Positions 35,893 to 45,048 of a stretch of DNA of 64,000 nucleotides are shown in pieces. The position numbers and the translations under genes were made by a program. The stretch covers positions 54,037-118,036 of the forward strand of contig CAYFMN010000009.1 in assembly GCA_964344185.1 (NCBI GenBank). Direction: 5' to 3'. The stretch is from JAJDAT01 sp964344185. Its GTDB lineage: Bacteria > Nitrospinota > Nitrospinia > Nitrospinales > JAJDAT01. Below the pieces are notes generated by a model. The model saw only the letters and a list, made by a program, of their open reading frames with translations, had not been told where the DNA came from and did not search any database. Each line of letters begins with the position of its first letter. The stretch's first letter is position 1.

Positions 35893-38206
35893 CGTCAAAC
35901 CTAAAAGCCATATAACCGTTTACATACCAAATGCCGTTTGTTCCATCCGACGGGTCCGGGCCTCTTACAGGGAGTCCATAACTTGCATTTATTCCAATAA
36001 AAGGAAAGGAACCGTCTTGCGGCAATGTCATTCGAAGACCGCCTCCAGCGCCTGTTATAGAAGCGTCCGACTCGCCTGGTTGGTTATTAAGGACAATAGC
36101 CTTACCGTGGTCTACAAAACCAAAAATAGAAATATGATTTCTTAAATTATATAACTCTCCTAAAAAATTAACCACCCCTGGAACTGGCACGATATACTCT
36201 AACGTCCCGGCAAACCCTTGATCGCCTGATTGGTCCGCTAAAGGATAGCCGCGAATAGAGCTGAATCCTCCTAAATAGAAAAGATCTGGAGCAAGCGCTC
36301 TGGCGCTTGCTATTTGGCCAAGCGATTTCAATACAAAATAACTGTCCCAAAATCCGGCATTTTGAGTTCGCGAAAAACTATAAGACCCAATGGTAACATC
36401 TCCTTCTCCTCGCACCCTTGAAGCAAGAGCGCGATTTTCGTTTGTCTCGTTAAACCCCCGATGAACGGAAATGTCGAAATAACTATGCCCTTGAAACTCG
36501 TCCTTATAGTTACCGGAAACGCCCAAAAAACCTCCGACGAGTTCATCCTCGCTTGAAGTTTGGTTTTGCACAAAGTTTTTAAACTTTCGATAATCAAATC
36601 CCGCGCGCGCTTTGACAATACCCTTTCTAGAGCGATATAAAGGTTGAACCAATTCTAAACTGCCGATATTGGTTTCTCCGCCAGCGTTTAGAGCCGCTAA
36701 ATCAAGGCCTAGAGTTTGCTCGGAATAAATATATGAAAATCCAAAGGCGCCGCCGCTATCATTTACAGGTATTGAATAAGAGGCTTGAAACGTTTTTTGA
36801 TCTTCGTCAGATTCAACTCCTCTTAAAGACAGCTTATCCGCCAAGCGAAGTACATTCCCGGCGGTTGCGGTAACTCCAAAGCGATTCCTTCCCGTAAATT
36901 CAGATCCAAAATTATCTCCATCTAAAGCGAACGTATATGGTAAGGGCTCTTTAATAACAATTTCTATATCCGAAGTTCCTGGAGTTTTTCCTGGTTTCAC
37001 CAACGATTTTGCTTGAACGCCTGCAATATCGTTTAGCTCTAAAAGAACGCTTTCTAAAGTTTTCTCGTTAGGAACTCTCTCACTTGCAAATGTCTTAAAC
37101 CTTTTCAAAATATCTTCGGAAGGAATCGTTTCGTTTCCGATGACCTTAATATTCCCAACTTTTCCCTCCTCAACAACAATCTTAACCACGCCATCTACGA
37201 TTTCCTGCCTGGGAACAAATGCTTTAGCTAAAAAATATCCTCTAGAAAGGTAATAAGCGCGAACCTCCTGGCTATATAAATTCAATATGCCTAAGGTCAT
37301 ATCCAAACCTTCTCCGACATCTACAATAGGAGCTAAAGTATCGTCAGAAAAAATTGTGTTTCCTTGGATCTGAATTAGTCGAACGAAAAAAGTAGGACCA
37401 GAACCCGGGTCTTTAACTTTACGTCCATCATTAATTTTTTCCTGGTTTGACATTGCTTTAGTTGGAAAGTCGGGGTCTTCTAACATTCCAACTTCGACAT
37501 TTTGTTTGTAATTAGAATCTCTGCTTGCAAATTTTTCTATCGCCCAATTTGAGGCGTTAGCAAGTAAGTTTTTACCTCCTGAAAACCAACTTTCTAACAT
37601 GGACTCTTCTTGCTTATCAATTTTGCTTGACTCAGTGGTTTGTTGAATATTTTGAGCCTCTTGTTTTGGAACTTTTTTTTCTCTATTTGGTTTCTCACTG
37701 GTAGATACAGGAGTATCCCAGTCTTCTTCCGGCAAAGTTTCTTTCGTTTGATTAGAGTTTTTTGAAACCGCAGGCATATTTTCCAAAAGAAATCGAGCTT
37801 GGCGGATCATTTTATCCGTGAGCTTTGATTCTTTTGAATTATCAGGTTCGTAACTTTTAGATTTGTTTTTGTGGTGAGGAGGTTGAGAAGAATCTGAATC
37901 AAATACCAGCCACTGCAAAAACCCAACTACGTCGGCATGTAAGACCGTATGATTCGCTTTATCCACTTCAGCAATTTGCCCAAATCCCCAAAAAGCAAAA
38001 GAGACGCTTACAGCCAAAGCCATTTTCAGCGCTACTTTAAGCGATAATACCCGCTTGATAATCCCGTGAAAACCTGATCGTGGCACAGAACGAAGATTCC
38101 TTTCCTCGCAAAATCTTGCAAAAACCTGCAATACGGTTTTTTGGTCCCGTGTTCGCATAAATCGAAATAAAAAACACCCAGAACCTGAAGTTTTAAGGAC
38201 TTTCAT
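35885..38206 (-). CDS. TPS outer-membrane transporter (ShlB/FhaC-type TpsB)
   Basis: 773 residues. The first 45 are basic, followed by a hydrophobic segment (about 55-75) that may be a late signal or anchor. A long polar linker (about 100-275) comes next. Two POTRA domains follow (FFVRLIQIQGNTIFSDD; VGNIKVIGNETIPSEDIL), then the ShlB barrel with the conserved SIRGYPLADQSGDQG motif and a terminal MAFRFDDA strand. It secretes the TpsA protein across the outer membrane. The polar linker before POTRA 1 is much longer than in FhaC, about 200 residues, and suggests an extra periplasmic interaction. It is first gene of the operon; an internal start further down cannot be excluded. Confidence 0.9.
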   Translation of the reverse strand: MKVLKTSGSGCFLFRFMRTRDQKTVLQVFARFCEERNLRSVPRSGFHGIIKRVLSLKVALKMALAVSVSFAFWGFGQIAEVDKANHTVLHADVVGFLQWLVFDSDSSQPPHHKNKSKSYEPDNSKESKLTDKMIRQARFLLENMPAVSKNSNQTKETLPEEDWDTPVSTSEKPNREKKVPKQEAQNIQQTTESSKIDKQEESMLESWFSGGKNLLANASNWAIEKFASRDSNYKQNVEVGMLEDPDFPTKAMSNQEKINDGRKVKDPGSGPTFFVRLIQIQGNTIFSDDTLAPIVDVGEGLDMTLGILNLYSQEVRAYYLSRGYFLAKAFVPRQEIVDGVVKIVVEEGKVGNIKVIGNETIPSEDILKRFKTFASERVPNEKTLESVLLELNDIAGVQAKSLVKPGKTPGTSDIEIVIKEPLPYTFALDGDNFGSEFTGRNRFGVTATAGNVLRLADKLSLRGVESDEDQKTFQASYSIPVNDSGGAFGFSYIYSEQTLGLDLAALNAGGETNIGSLELVQPLYRSRKGIVKARAGFDYRKFKNFVQNQTSSEDELVGGFLGVSGNYKDEFQGHSYFDISVHRGFNETNENRALASRVRGEGDVTIGSYSFSRTQNAGFWDSYFVLKSLGQIASARALAPDLFYLGGFSSIRGYPLADQSGDQGFAGTLEYIVPVPGVVNFLGELYNLRNHISIFGFVDHGKAIVLNNQPGESDASITGAGGGLRMTLPQDGSFPFIGINASYGLPVRGPDPSDGTNGIWYVNGYMAFRFDDA

Positions 38207-38498
38207 TAATATATGTGGATATAGAAACTATAAAAGACTTGAGTTAAGAAATCAATAATTTTATAAAATTTACAGTAATTAATAATATTTATATTTTTCG
38301 AAATATAAGCGCCTAGAATTCTTCCTTTCCGCTTTTTTGATTCAAAAATGCAGTTTTTGGTTATAGCAAACTATATTCTCCAAAGACTAACACACTAAAG
38401 CCTTTTAAATATGGCATCTAGCTTGCATTTACTATTTGCAAAATTTAAAAATGTCGGATTTTTGACGTTTGAGACCCTTAAAAAATAACAGGTTAGCC

Positions 38499-39917
38499 AT
38501 GATTAACAAAATTACAATCAAATTTGGGATCTTACTAATCACATTATTGACGGCTTTTGGAGCCGAAGCGGTAGCAGACTTAAGAGGTTTAAACTTCTTG
38601 GAAGACGTCGTTACTGAAACCACGAAAAACGAGTCTTTCTATAATATAGAATTTACCCAACCTATTAAGCATTTTAACGGTCCAACATTTTTCAAGAAAT
38701 CCATTCAATTGGATTTTCCAAATGCATATATTGATCCAGCAAAACAAACTTTTCCGGTTGATAGTTCACTCATCTCGGAAGTTTTTGTCGCTCAAATAGA
38801 TCCCAAAACTGTAAGAGTTCGATTTGTCTTAGAAAATGAAAATGTTAATTTGCGAGAGCGGTTCCAAATTCAAAAAGCAGGTCGTTTTTTGAATATTAAT
38901 ATAGGAGTAACACAACCAGCAGTTTCATATTCTCAAAACTACGCAATGGATAAAAAAATTGCGAATAGTTTTCCAAAAGAAAATAGCGTTCGAAAAACTC
39001 CTAAATTTAATAAAACTTCTAGAGAGTTTGAGTCTGCAAAAAACAGCGAACTGTCTACTGTTTACGAACCGTCTAAAGCTCCTCAAAAGGCAAACTCAAA
39101 CGAAGACGTTTTAGACGATATCCTTAGAGAAATTGACCAAGCGAAAAAAACTTTGGCGGCTAGCGAATCCTATACGTCTGACGATCTGGTTTCAACCAAA
39201 CCGGCAGAAAGTCAATTGCAAGAACCCAGCGATCCTATTGAACAAGTGGATGCGGATATCTCTTATAAAGATCATTTGCAATCCATAATTAGCCGTAAAG
39301 ACCCTCTTCCTGAGACCTCTAATCCAAAACGACAAAGATCAATTGAACAAACTGATTCATCTAACAAGCCATTAAAGTTTTTGGACTATGATGGAGACCT
39401 GACCAATAGCGCAGCTCCTGGGTTGCCAGAAACCGCAGGCAAAATGTTTTCTTCCCTTGCGTTAGTTTTGGGAGTCATGTTTCTCGCTTTTTACATCTTT
39501 AAAAAGTTTGTTTTGAAAAATGGTTTGATGGGCGGCAATACTCAAACAATCAAAGTATTGGGAACAGGAGTCATAGCGCCTAGAAAAAGCGTTTCCCTGG
39601 TTGAAGTTGCCGGAGAGATTCTAGTTTTAGGTATTTCCAACGACAATATATCCCTACTCTCCAAAGTAGAAGATGAAGAAAAAATAGAAGAAATTAAAAC
39701 GGCTCCAAACGCGACTATTACCAGCGCCTGGCAAACCGCACAAAAACAGAAATCAAAACCAGTCGCTCAAGAAAAGAAACCTGCGAAAAAGGTGGATAAC
39801 CTCGCTTTCGCAAATTATGTTCGACAATTTTCGAAAGAAAAAGCCGATCCTAAGCCTTCAATTTCGAAGGCAGCTAAAGCAATTCAAAATAATGCAGGAC
39901 GACTGCGGACCGCTTAA
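38499..39917 (+). CDS. fliO: FliO-type flagellar export protein with AMIN domain
   Basis: 472 residues from the ATG at 38499, preceded by an AGG ribosome site; an earlier TTG lacks one. A signal peptide (to about 29) leads into an AMIN-like beta domain (about 38-135; FYNIEFTQPIKHF, SIQLDFPNAYI, RFLNINIG). A long polar linker of about 180 residues follows. The FliO core comes last: one membrane helix (LALVLGVMFLAFYIFKKFV), then TIKVLGTGVIAPRKSVSLVEVAGEILVLGIS. FliO helps assemble the FliP-FliR export gate. AMIN domains usually bind peptidoglycan. Gene overlap with fliP (TAATG) confirms the role. Confidence 0.9.
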   Translation: MINKITIKFGILLITLLTAFGAEAVADLRGLNFLEDVVTETTKNESFYNIEFTQPIKHFNGPTFFKKSIQLDFPNAYIDPAKQTFPVDSSLISEVFVAQIDPKTVRVRFVLENENVNLRERFQIQKAGRFLNINIGVTQPAVSYSQNYAMDKKIANSFPKENSVRKTPKFNKTSREFESAKNSELSTVYEPSKAPQKANSNEDVLDDILREIDQAKKTLAASESYTSDDLVSTKPAESQLQEPSDPIEQVDADISYKDHLQSIISRKDPLPETSNPKRQRSIEQTDSSNKPLKFLDYDGDLTNSAAPGLPETAGKMFSSLALVLGVMFLAFYIFKKFVLKNGLMGGNTQTIKVLGTGVIAPRKSVSLVEVAGEILVLGISNDNISLLSKVEDEEKIEEIKTAPNATITSAWQTAQKQKSKPVAQEKKPAKKVDNLAFANYVRQFSKEKADPKPSISKAAKAIQNNAGRLRTA

Positions 39918-40675
39918 TGAAAACTTTCACCAAATATTTAATCGGAGTTTTAGCGCTAAACATTCTTTTGTTTGGCTTCACAACCGATAGCTCGGCGGTT
40001 TCACTGCCAACCATTCAGTTTGGGATGGAAGATTCTGGCGAACCTGAAAAGGTAGCCAGTTCTCTAAAGGTCCTTTTCTTATTGACGGTACTCACTTTAA
40101 TGCCGTCTTTCTTGATCATGATGACTTCTTTTTCGCGAGTTGTCATCGTGTTGTCATTTTTAAGACAAGCAATGGGAACACAACAAACCCCGCCAACTCA
40201 AATATTGGTTGGACTGGCTTTGTTTCTTAGCTTTTTTATTATGGAACCCGTTTGGACCGACATAAACCAAAATGCGCTTCAACCTTATTTAAACGAAAAA
40301 ATATCGCAAACAGAAGCGATGGATAGAGCGCAAATTCCTATAAAAGCTTTTATGGCAAAACAAACCCGGCAAAAAGACCTCGCTCTTTTTGTTAACTTGT
40401 CAAATGGAGAAAAACCAAAAACGGCTAAAGACGTTCCGATTCAAGCTTTAATACCGGCCTTTATTATCAGCGAATTAAAAACGGCTTTTCAAATAGGTTT
40501 CTTAATTTATATTCCTTTTCTGATTTTAGATATGGTGGTTGCCAGCGTACTGCTATCCATGGGTATGATGATGCTGCCTCCTGTTTTAATTTCTCTACCT
40601 TTTAAACTCATGTTGTTTGTCATGGTCGACGGTTGGTACTTAACGGTCGGCTCTTTGATGAAAAGTTTTGCTTAG
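39917..40675 (+). CDS. fliP: Flagellar export gate protein FliP
   Basis: 252 residues with a cleavable signal (to about 27) and four membrane helices. Family marks are LTLMPSFLIMMTSFSRVVIVLSFLRQAMGT (quoted in part: PSFLIMMTSFSR), PPTQILVGLALFLSFF and the C-terminal FLIYIPFLILDMVVASVLLS region with MGMMMLPP. FliP, with FliQ and FliR, makes the entry channel of the flagellar type III apparatus. The start overlaps the fliO stop by one base. Confidence 0.97.
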   Translation: MKTFTKYLIGVLALNILLFGFTTDSSAVSLPTIQFGMEDSGEPEKVASSLKVLFLLTVLTLMPSFLIMMTSFSRVVIVLSFLRQAMGTQQTPPTQILVGLALFLSFFIMEPVWTDINQNALQPYLNEKISQTEAMDRAQIPIKAFMAKQTRQKDLALFVNLSNGEKPKTAKDVPIQALIPAFIISELKTAFQIGFLIYIPFLILDMVVASVLLSMGMMMLPPVLISLPFKLMLFVMVDGWYLTVGSLMKSFA

Positions 40676-40704
40676 CGACCTTTCAAATTAATAGGGAAAA
40701 TTAA

Positions 40705-40974
40705 ATGACTCAAGAATTCATTATCGGTTTTGCAATGGAAAGTATGAAGACCACTCTAATGCTTTCCGCTCCAATGCTTGGGTTTGGTTTAGTTACAGGA
40801 TTGGCGGTTTCTATATTTCAAGCGGTTACTTCTATTCAAGAATTGACCCTGACATTTATCCCAAAGATATTAGCGGTGTTTTTATCGCTTCTTTTATTCT
40901 TCCCTTGGTTATTTCAGTTAATGCTAAGCTTTACTTCAAACATATTTTTAAATATTCCGAACTACATAAAATAA
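40705..40974 (+). CDS. fliQ: Flagellar export gate protein FliQ
   Basis: 89 residues, two helices joined by a short loop, the usual size. Family marks are APMLGFGLVTGLAVSIFQA and TSIQELTLTFIPKI. It is part of the FliPQR gate. A TAGGGAAA ribosome site lies 7 bases before the ATG. Confidence 0.97.
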   Translation: MTQEFIIGFAMESMKTTLMLSAPMLGFGLVTGLAVSIFQAVTSIQELTLTFIPKILAVFLSLLLFFPWLFQLMLSFTSNIFLNIPNYIK

Positions 40975-40978
40975 ACCA

Positions 40979-41755
40979 ATGGATCTCTTCAACTTGAATT
41001 ATGCGGAAATGGAAAAATTCTTTTTCGTATTCGTTCGGGTAGGAGCCATGTTTCTCTACGCTCCAATTTTAGGCAGCGCGTCGGTTCCTGCCAAATTAAA
41101 AATTGGTTTAACTTTAGTTATGAGTTTTCTAATTTTTCCTTTATTAACAGGAATCCCACTTCCTCAACCTAAAGGAACTTTCAGTTTTGGGCTTTATATG
41201 TTATCCGAAATAACAGTAGGACTTATCATCGCATATATTGCCAGACTCATTTTTATTTCGGTTCAAATCGCTGGAACTTTGGTCGATTTCCAAATGGGAT
41301 TTGGCGTGGTAAACGTCATTGACCCTCAAACCGAATCCCAAGTATCTATCACAGCCCAATTCTTAAATATCATTTCGATCTTACTTTTTCTAGCGTTAGA
41401 CGGTCATCACTTTTTGATTAATGCGGCAGTTCAGAGCTTTGAATTAATAAATCCAAACACGTTTAGTTTTTCAGGCGGATCAATGAAAATTCTAATGGAC
41501 GTTTTCACTTCCGCTTTTACAGTAGCCATAAAAATAGCCGCCCCTGTGGTGGCTGGTTTATTTTTCATCAGCGTCGCTCTTGGTTTTGTCGCCAGGTCCG
41601 TACCGCAAATGAACCTATTCATAGTCGGTTTTCCTTTGCAAATTGGAATGGGATTGATCATGTTCTGGTTTTCAATGTCATATTTTGGAATAGTTTTTAA
41701 ACACAACCTCTATGAAATGCCCAAACACCTTATTGGCATCATGCAAACGTTTTAA
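40979..41755 (+). CDS. fliR: Flagellar export gate protein FliR
   Basis: 258 residues with six or so hydrophobic segments. Visible marks are RVGAMFLYAPILGSASVPAK, AGTLVDFQMGFGVVNVIDPQ and the C-terminal FPLQIGMGLIMFWFSM. FliR occupies one position in the export-gate helix and contacts FlhB. It starts 4 bases after the fliQ stop. Confidence 0.96.
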   Translation: MDLFNLNYAEMEKFFFVFVRVGAMFLYAPILGSASVPAKLKIGLTLVMSFLIFPLLTGIPLPQPKGTFSFGLYMLSEITVGLIIAYIARLIFISVQIAGTLVDFQMGFGVVNVIDPQTESQVSITAQFLNIISILLFLALDGHHFLINAAVQSFELINPNTFSFSGGSMKILMDVFTSAFTVAIKIAAPVVAGLFFISVALGFVARSVPQMNLFIVGFPLQIGMGLIMFWFSMSYFGIVFKHNLYEMPKHLIGIMQTF

Positions 41756-41793
41756 CGTTTGGAGAAATCTCTAACCTAAACCAAGGGTCATAG

Positions 41794-42861
41794 ATGGCAG
41801 AAGACAAAGACTCAAAAACAGAAGAGGCGACATCCAAAAAGGTTCGCGAAACCCAGGAAAAAGGACAATTCGCGAACAGTCGAGAGTTAACTTCCACCTT
41901 CGTTTTGCTTGCCGCCATCCTATCTTTTGCTTTCGCCGGTCAACAAGGAACCCTGAAAATGATGGCGACCTGGAAACACGTCATCTCCCAGTCCTACGCC
42001 ATTCCCTTGACCGTTACTAATATGTACGACTTCATGCAATGGGTTTTGACGCAAATGATAAGCATAATGGCGCCTATCTTAGCGACCATTATGGTGGCGG
42101 GAATCATCGCAAACTTGTTGCAAACTAAAGGAATAAACTTTGCTATAGAGCCTTTAAAGCCAAAATTTTCCAAGTTAAATCCACTGAAAGGATTCGGAAG
42201 AATATTCTCTAAAAATTCTATTTCGGAATTAATGAAATCTTTATTCAAAGTGGGCGTATTGACATTTATCGGCTATATAACAATCAAAGGTAAGTTAGAC
42301 CAAATACCGCCTATGATGGATTTTTCAGTGGGACAGATACTCGCTTTCATGGGAGAAGTCATGCTGGAAATAATGATCAAGGCTTTGCTATTCATGGTTG
42401 TTTTAGCCGCCGCTGATATGGCATTCCAGATCTTCCAGCATAATGAGGAAATCAAGATGTCAAAAGAAGAAGTAAAACAAGAGAGAAAAGAAACCGAAGG
42501 CGACCCGCAAGTTAAACAAAGAATACGGTCCACTCAATTAGAAATGGCAAGAAAACGAATGATGGCGGCAGTTCCGGAAGCGGATGTTGTAGTCACCAAC
42601 CCAACCCATATATCCATAGCGTTAAAATATGATAGAGACAAACATCACGCGCCGGTGGTGATCGCAAAAGGCGCGGATAATTTAGCCGCAAAAATTCGAG
42701 AAATCGCTAAAGAAAGCGACGTGCCTTTAGTTGAAAATAAACCGCTAGCGCGAACGCTCTATAAAACTGTCGATATCGGCCAAGTAGTACCGGCTAATCT
42801 ATTCCGTGCTATCGCCGAAATCCTCGCTCACGTTTACAAACTTAAGAGCAAAACGTTTTAA
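41794..42861 (+). CDS. flhB: Flagellar export switch protein FlhB
   Basis: 355 residues. It opens with DSKTEEATSKKVRETQEKGQ, has four membrane helices to about residue 215, a linker, and the cytoplasmic autocleavage domain with NPTH (Asn269-Pro270). Cleavage there switches export from rod/hook to filament subunits. An AAGGGT ribosome site precedes the ATG. It ends the plus-strand flagellar run. flhA does not follow as it often does; an iron island begins instead. Confidence 0.97.
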   Translation: MAEDKDSKTEEATSKKVRETQEKGQFANSRELTSTFVLLAAILSFAFAGQQGTLKMMATWKHVISQSYAIPLTVTNMYDFMQWVLTQMISIMAPILATIMVAGIIANLLQTKGINFAIEPLKPKFSKLNPLKGFGRIFSKNSISELMKSLFKVGVLTFIGYITIKGKLDQIPPMMDFSVGQILAFMGEVMLEIMIKALLFMVVLAAADMAFQIFQHNEEIKMSKEEVKQERKETEGDPQVKQRIRSTQLEMARKRMMAAVPEADVVVTNPTHISIALKYDRDKHHAPVVIAKGADNLAAKIREIAKESDVPLVENKPLARTLYKTVDIGQVVPANLFRAIAEILAHVYKLKSKTF

Positions 42862-43307
42862 CAGAAAAAGTCAGCACCTTGTTTTTTAATACAGGCTCTA
42901 TATGTTTGGAAATACATGACTGCTTTTGGCGGTTAAACAAACTTGCTTTTCCCCTTCGTCGACTATTGCACAACCGGCTTTGTTTGCATTATCCAACCCC
43001 AATCCGTCAAGCGATACAATTTGAAATAGAGAGAGACCGCCCCTCTTTAAGACCGATATTTCCATGCTTACAGAAAAAAAGGGGATTTCTTCCATCAAAT
43101 TTCCCTTTAGCTGCCTTATTCACAGAACTCGTATCCTTTTCCCACAGGTTTGCATATAATTTTCACTTGTGCTAAAAATGCAACCTCATTTTCGCCGATA
43201 CGAGCAGCTTTATCTTTATAAGAATACGGAATAAGCAAAACAAACATTTTTTTCTGCTGGGGAAATCCCTTACTGTTTAATCATTATTCCTATAATTCCT
43301 CTAGCCC
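42862..43307. other. Intergenic region between flhB and the iron island
   Basis: 446 bp. Two short minus-strand frames exist, 43116-43247 (43 codons) and 42898-43098 (66 codons). The second reads IVSLDGLGLDNANKAG with later cysteines and looks somewhat protein-like, but neither has clear gene support. This is also the boundary at which base composition rises. A half-match to a Fur box lies at its right end. Confidence 0.4.
43270..43288 (+). promoter_or_regulatory. Weak Fur-box-like site before the first sigma gene
   Basis: TTACTGTTTAATCATTATT matches the right half of the 19-bp Fur consensus almost perfectly (10 of 19 overall). It lies 19 bases before the ATG of the ECF sigma gene, where repressor binding would block transcription or elongation. 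Confidence 0.35.
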
Positions 43308-43823
43308 ATGATGCCTATAACCGACAAACAAAGGTTGCTAGCCCTTTATCAGGAAAAATCAGGAGAGATCAAAACTTTCATCCAGCGTCGGTTGGGCGAT
43401 GAAATGGCGGCGGAGGATCTCCTCCAAGACTTATACATAAAGCTCAGCAAAGTAAAAGAATCTACGCAAATAAAAAATATCCAAAGTTATTTATTTCGTA
43501 TGACCCACAATCTGGTCATCGACTGGATTCGTAATAAAAAGCACGACTTCTTCCTGCCACCGGATATTTCCGAAATTTTAAATAACATTCAAGGCGGATG
43601 CGACCCGCAGTATGCGGTGGAAGCCAAGGTAGAACTGGATAACCTGGAACGCATAATGTCCCGTCTTCCCAAACGTTGTCGGGAGATATTCTATCTCAAC
43701 CGAGTCGAAAGGTGGAAGCATAAGGAAATCGCCGACCATTTCGGCATCAGCGTTCGGGCGGTTCAAAAAAATATTAAAAAAGTCCTGGAACACGGCGCCA
43801 GGCATTTGGACGATTTCAAATAA
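43308..43823 (+). CDS. FecI-like ECF sigma factor 1
   Basis: 171 residues. Sigma region 2 is MAAEDLLQDLYIKLSKVKE with SYLFRMTHNLVIDWIRNKK, and region 4 is LPKRCREIFYLNRVERWKHKEIADHFGISVRAVQKNIKKVLEHG (quoted in parts: REIFYLNRVE, EIADHFGISVRAVQ). The closest relative in the window is the sigma at 63283; both start TDKQRLL.LYQEK. It should direct transcription of receptor genes when released by FecR. The fecR gene follows 52 bp downstream. Confidence 0.92.
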   Translation: MMPITDKQRLLALYQEKSGEIKTFIQRRLGDEMAAEDLLQDLYIKLSKVKESTQIKNIQSYLFRMTHNLVIDWIRNKKHDFFLPPDISEILNNIQGGCDPQYAVEAKVELDNLERIMSRLPKRCREIFYLNRVERWKHKEIADHFGISVRAVQKNIKKVLEHGARHLDDFK

Positions 43824-43875
43824 TAAAGTTCCGGTTTAGAAAACAAATTCCGTCTATTAATTACCGGTGGAGAAT

Positions 43876-44859
43876 ATGAAAAATCCATTACACGATAAAA
43901 AAGCTTTAAATCGGTACGATCAAGAGGCGGTGGATTGGGTGACGCTATTAAATTCCGGCGAAACCTCAGACCAGGATTTTGCGCGATTTCGCGTTTGGTA
44001 TAATTCAACGCCTGAAGCCAAACAAGCCTTCGAAAAAATCGGTCGAACATGGATTCGAATGGGCGCATTCGAGATTCACCCCTTGAAAAACTGTATTCCG
44101 GGGGAGTCCATTAAAACCGGCTCCTCTCAACGTGTTGGCAGGAACCGCTGGGCGGCTATAGCCGCCACTTGTGTTCTGGCCCTGACTTTTATATTTGCCC
44201 AATTTGGCCCTCCTTCAATTTGGAAAGCCGATTACCAAACTTCAAAAGGAAGCCAATATTCGCTGAAATTAACGGATGGAAGCCGGATTCGCCTCAATAC
44301 CCAAACCGCCATCGCCAAGGATTTTTCCGGAACCCGTCGGGTCCTGGAACTGATTCAAGGCGAAGCTTTGTTTGAAGTGGCAAAGGACCCAACACGCCCA
44401 TTCATCGTTAAGGTGGGAAAATACGAAGTGCGCGCCGTAGGCACCCGTTTTATCGTCCGCAAACTTAAGTCGGGAGGACGCGTGATCGTCACGGAAGGGA
44501 TTGTGGAAGCAAAATTGTTAAACGACCCTTCCCGACCCGTTTTACTGAATGCGGGCCAGGAAGTTTTGTTCCGCGATTCAAATCTGGGTTCTGCGAAGAA
44601 AGCAAACCTGAATCAGTCGACGGCCTGGCTGAAACAACAGGTGATTTTTCTGCAAACTCCCCTGAAAAAAGTCGTCGAAGAAATCAACCGGTACCGCGAA
44701 GGAAAAATCTTTGTTCTAGATGCGGAGATTTCTGAAATTAAAGTGAGCGGAGCTTTTCACTTGCAAAACCCTGATGAAATTCTTTACGCCATCACCGATA
44801 CTTTTGAGATCAAATCCAAATCTTTTTGGGGTGGATTTGTGCTTTTATTTCAATCATAA
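43876..44859 (+). CDS. FecR-type anti-sigma/sigma regulator 1
   Basis: 327 residues from the ATG at 43876 next to a GGTGGAG site. The N-terminal cytoplasmic domain (DUF4880-like) has AVDWVTLLNSGETSDQDFARFRVW. One membrane helix follows (about 98-115, AAIAATCVLALTFIFAQF), then the periplasmic FecR domain (YQTSKGSQYSLKLTDGSRIRLN broken at about 145, then GEALFEVAKDPTRPF). A C-terminal STN-like part comes last (LKKVVEEINRYREGKI). It relays the signal from the STN domain of the receptor downstream to the sigma factor upstream. Confidence 0.92.
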   Translation: MKNPLHDKKALNRYDQEAVDWVTLLNSGETSDQDFARFRVWYNSTPEAKQAFEKIGRTWIRMGAFEIHPLKNCIPGESIKTGSSQRVGRNRWAAIAATCVLALTFIFAQFGPPSIWKADYQTSKGSQYSLKLTDGSRIRLNTQTAIAKDFSGTRRVLELIQGEALFEVAKDPTRPFIVKVGKYEVRAVGTRFIVRKLKSGGRVIVTEGIVEAKLLNDPSRPVLLNAGQEVLFRDSNLGSAKKANLNQSTAWLKQQVIFLQTPLKKVVEEINRYREGKIFVLDAEISEIKVSGAFHLQNPDEILYAITDTFEIKSKSFWGGFVLLFQS

Positions 44860-44988
44860 ATCTTCCTTGCTTACTCTCGTGGAATAAAATAGCGCCTTCT
44901 TACTAGTTGTTCCTAATTTTACTCTCACCCTCCCTCATAAAAAATAAAAATTATAAGTTCGCTGTTTTCATGAAATTCCCGTCTTTTT

Positions 44989-45007
44989 GATTATGAGAAT
45001 TATTTTT
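44989..45007 (+). promoter_or_regulatory. Fur-box-like site before TonB-dependent receptor 1
   Basis: GATTATGAGAATTATTTTT agrees with the Fur consensus GATAATGATAATCATTATC at 14 of 19 positions and lies 42 bases before the receptor ATG. It implies iron repression of the receptor in addition to sigma/FecR control. Confidence 0.6.
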
Positions 45008-45048
45008 ATTAAGCCCCGCTTAATTAATTTTACGAAAGGATTGATTTG

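Noticed and set aside
42898..43098. 66-codon minus-strand frame after flhB as a gene
   Set aside because: Part of it looks protein-like, but there is no good ribosome site or known family; kept only as a note on the intergenic region.
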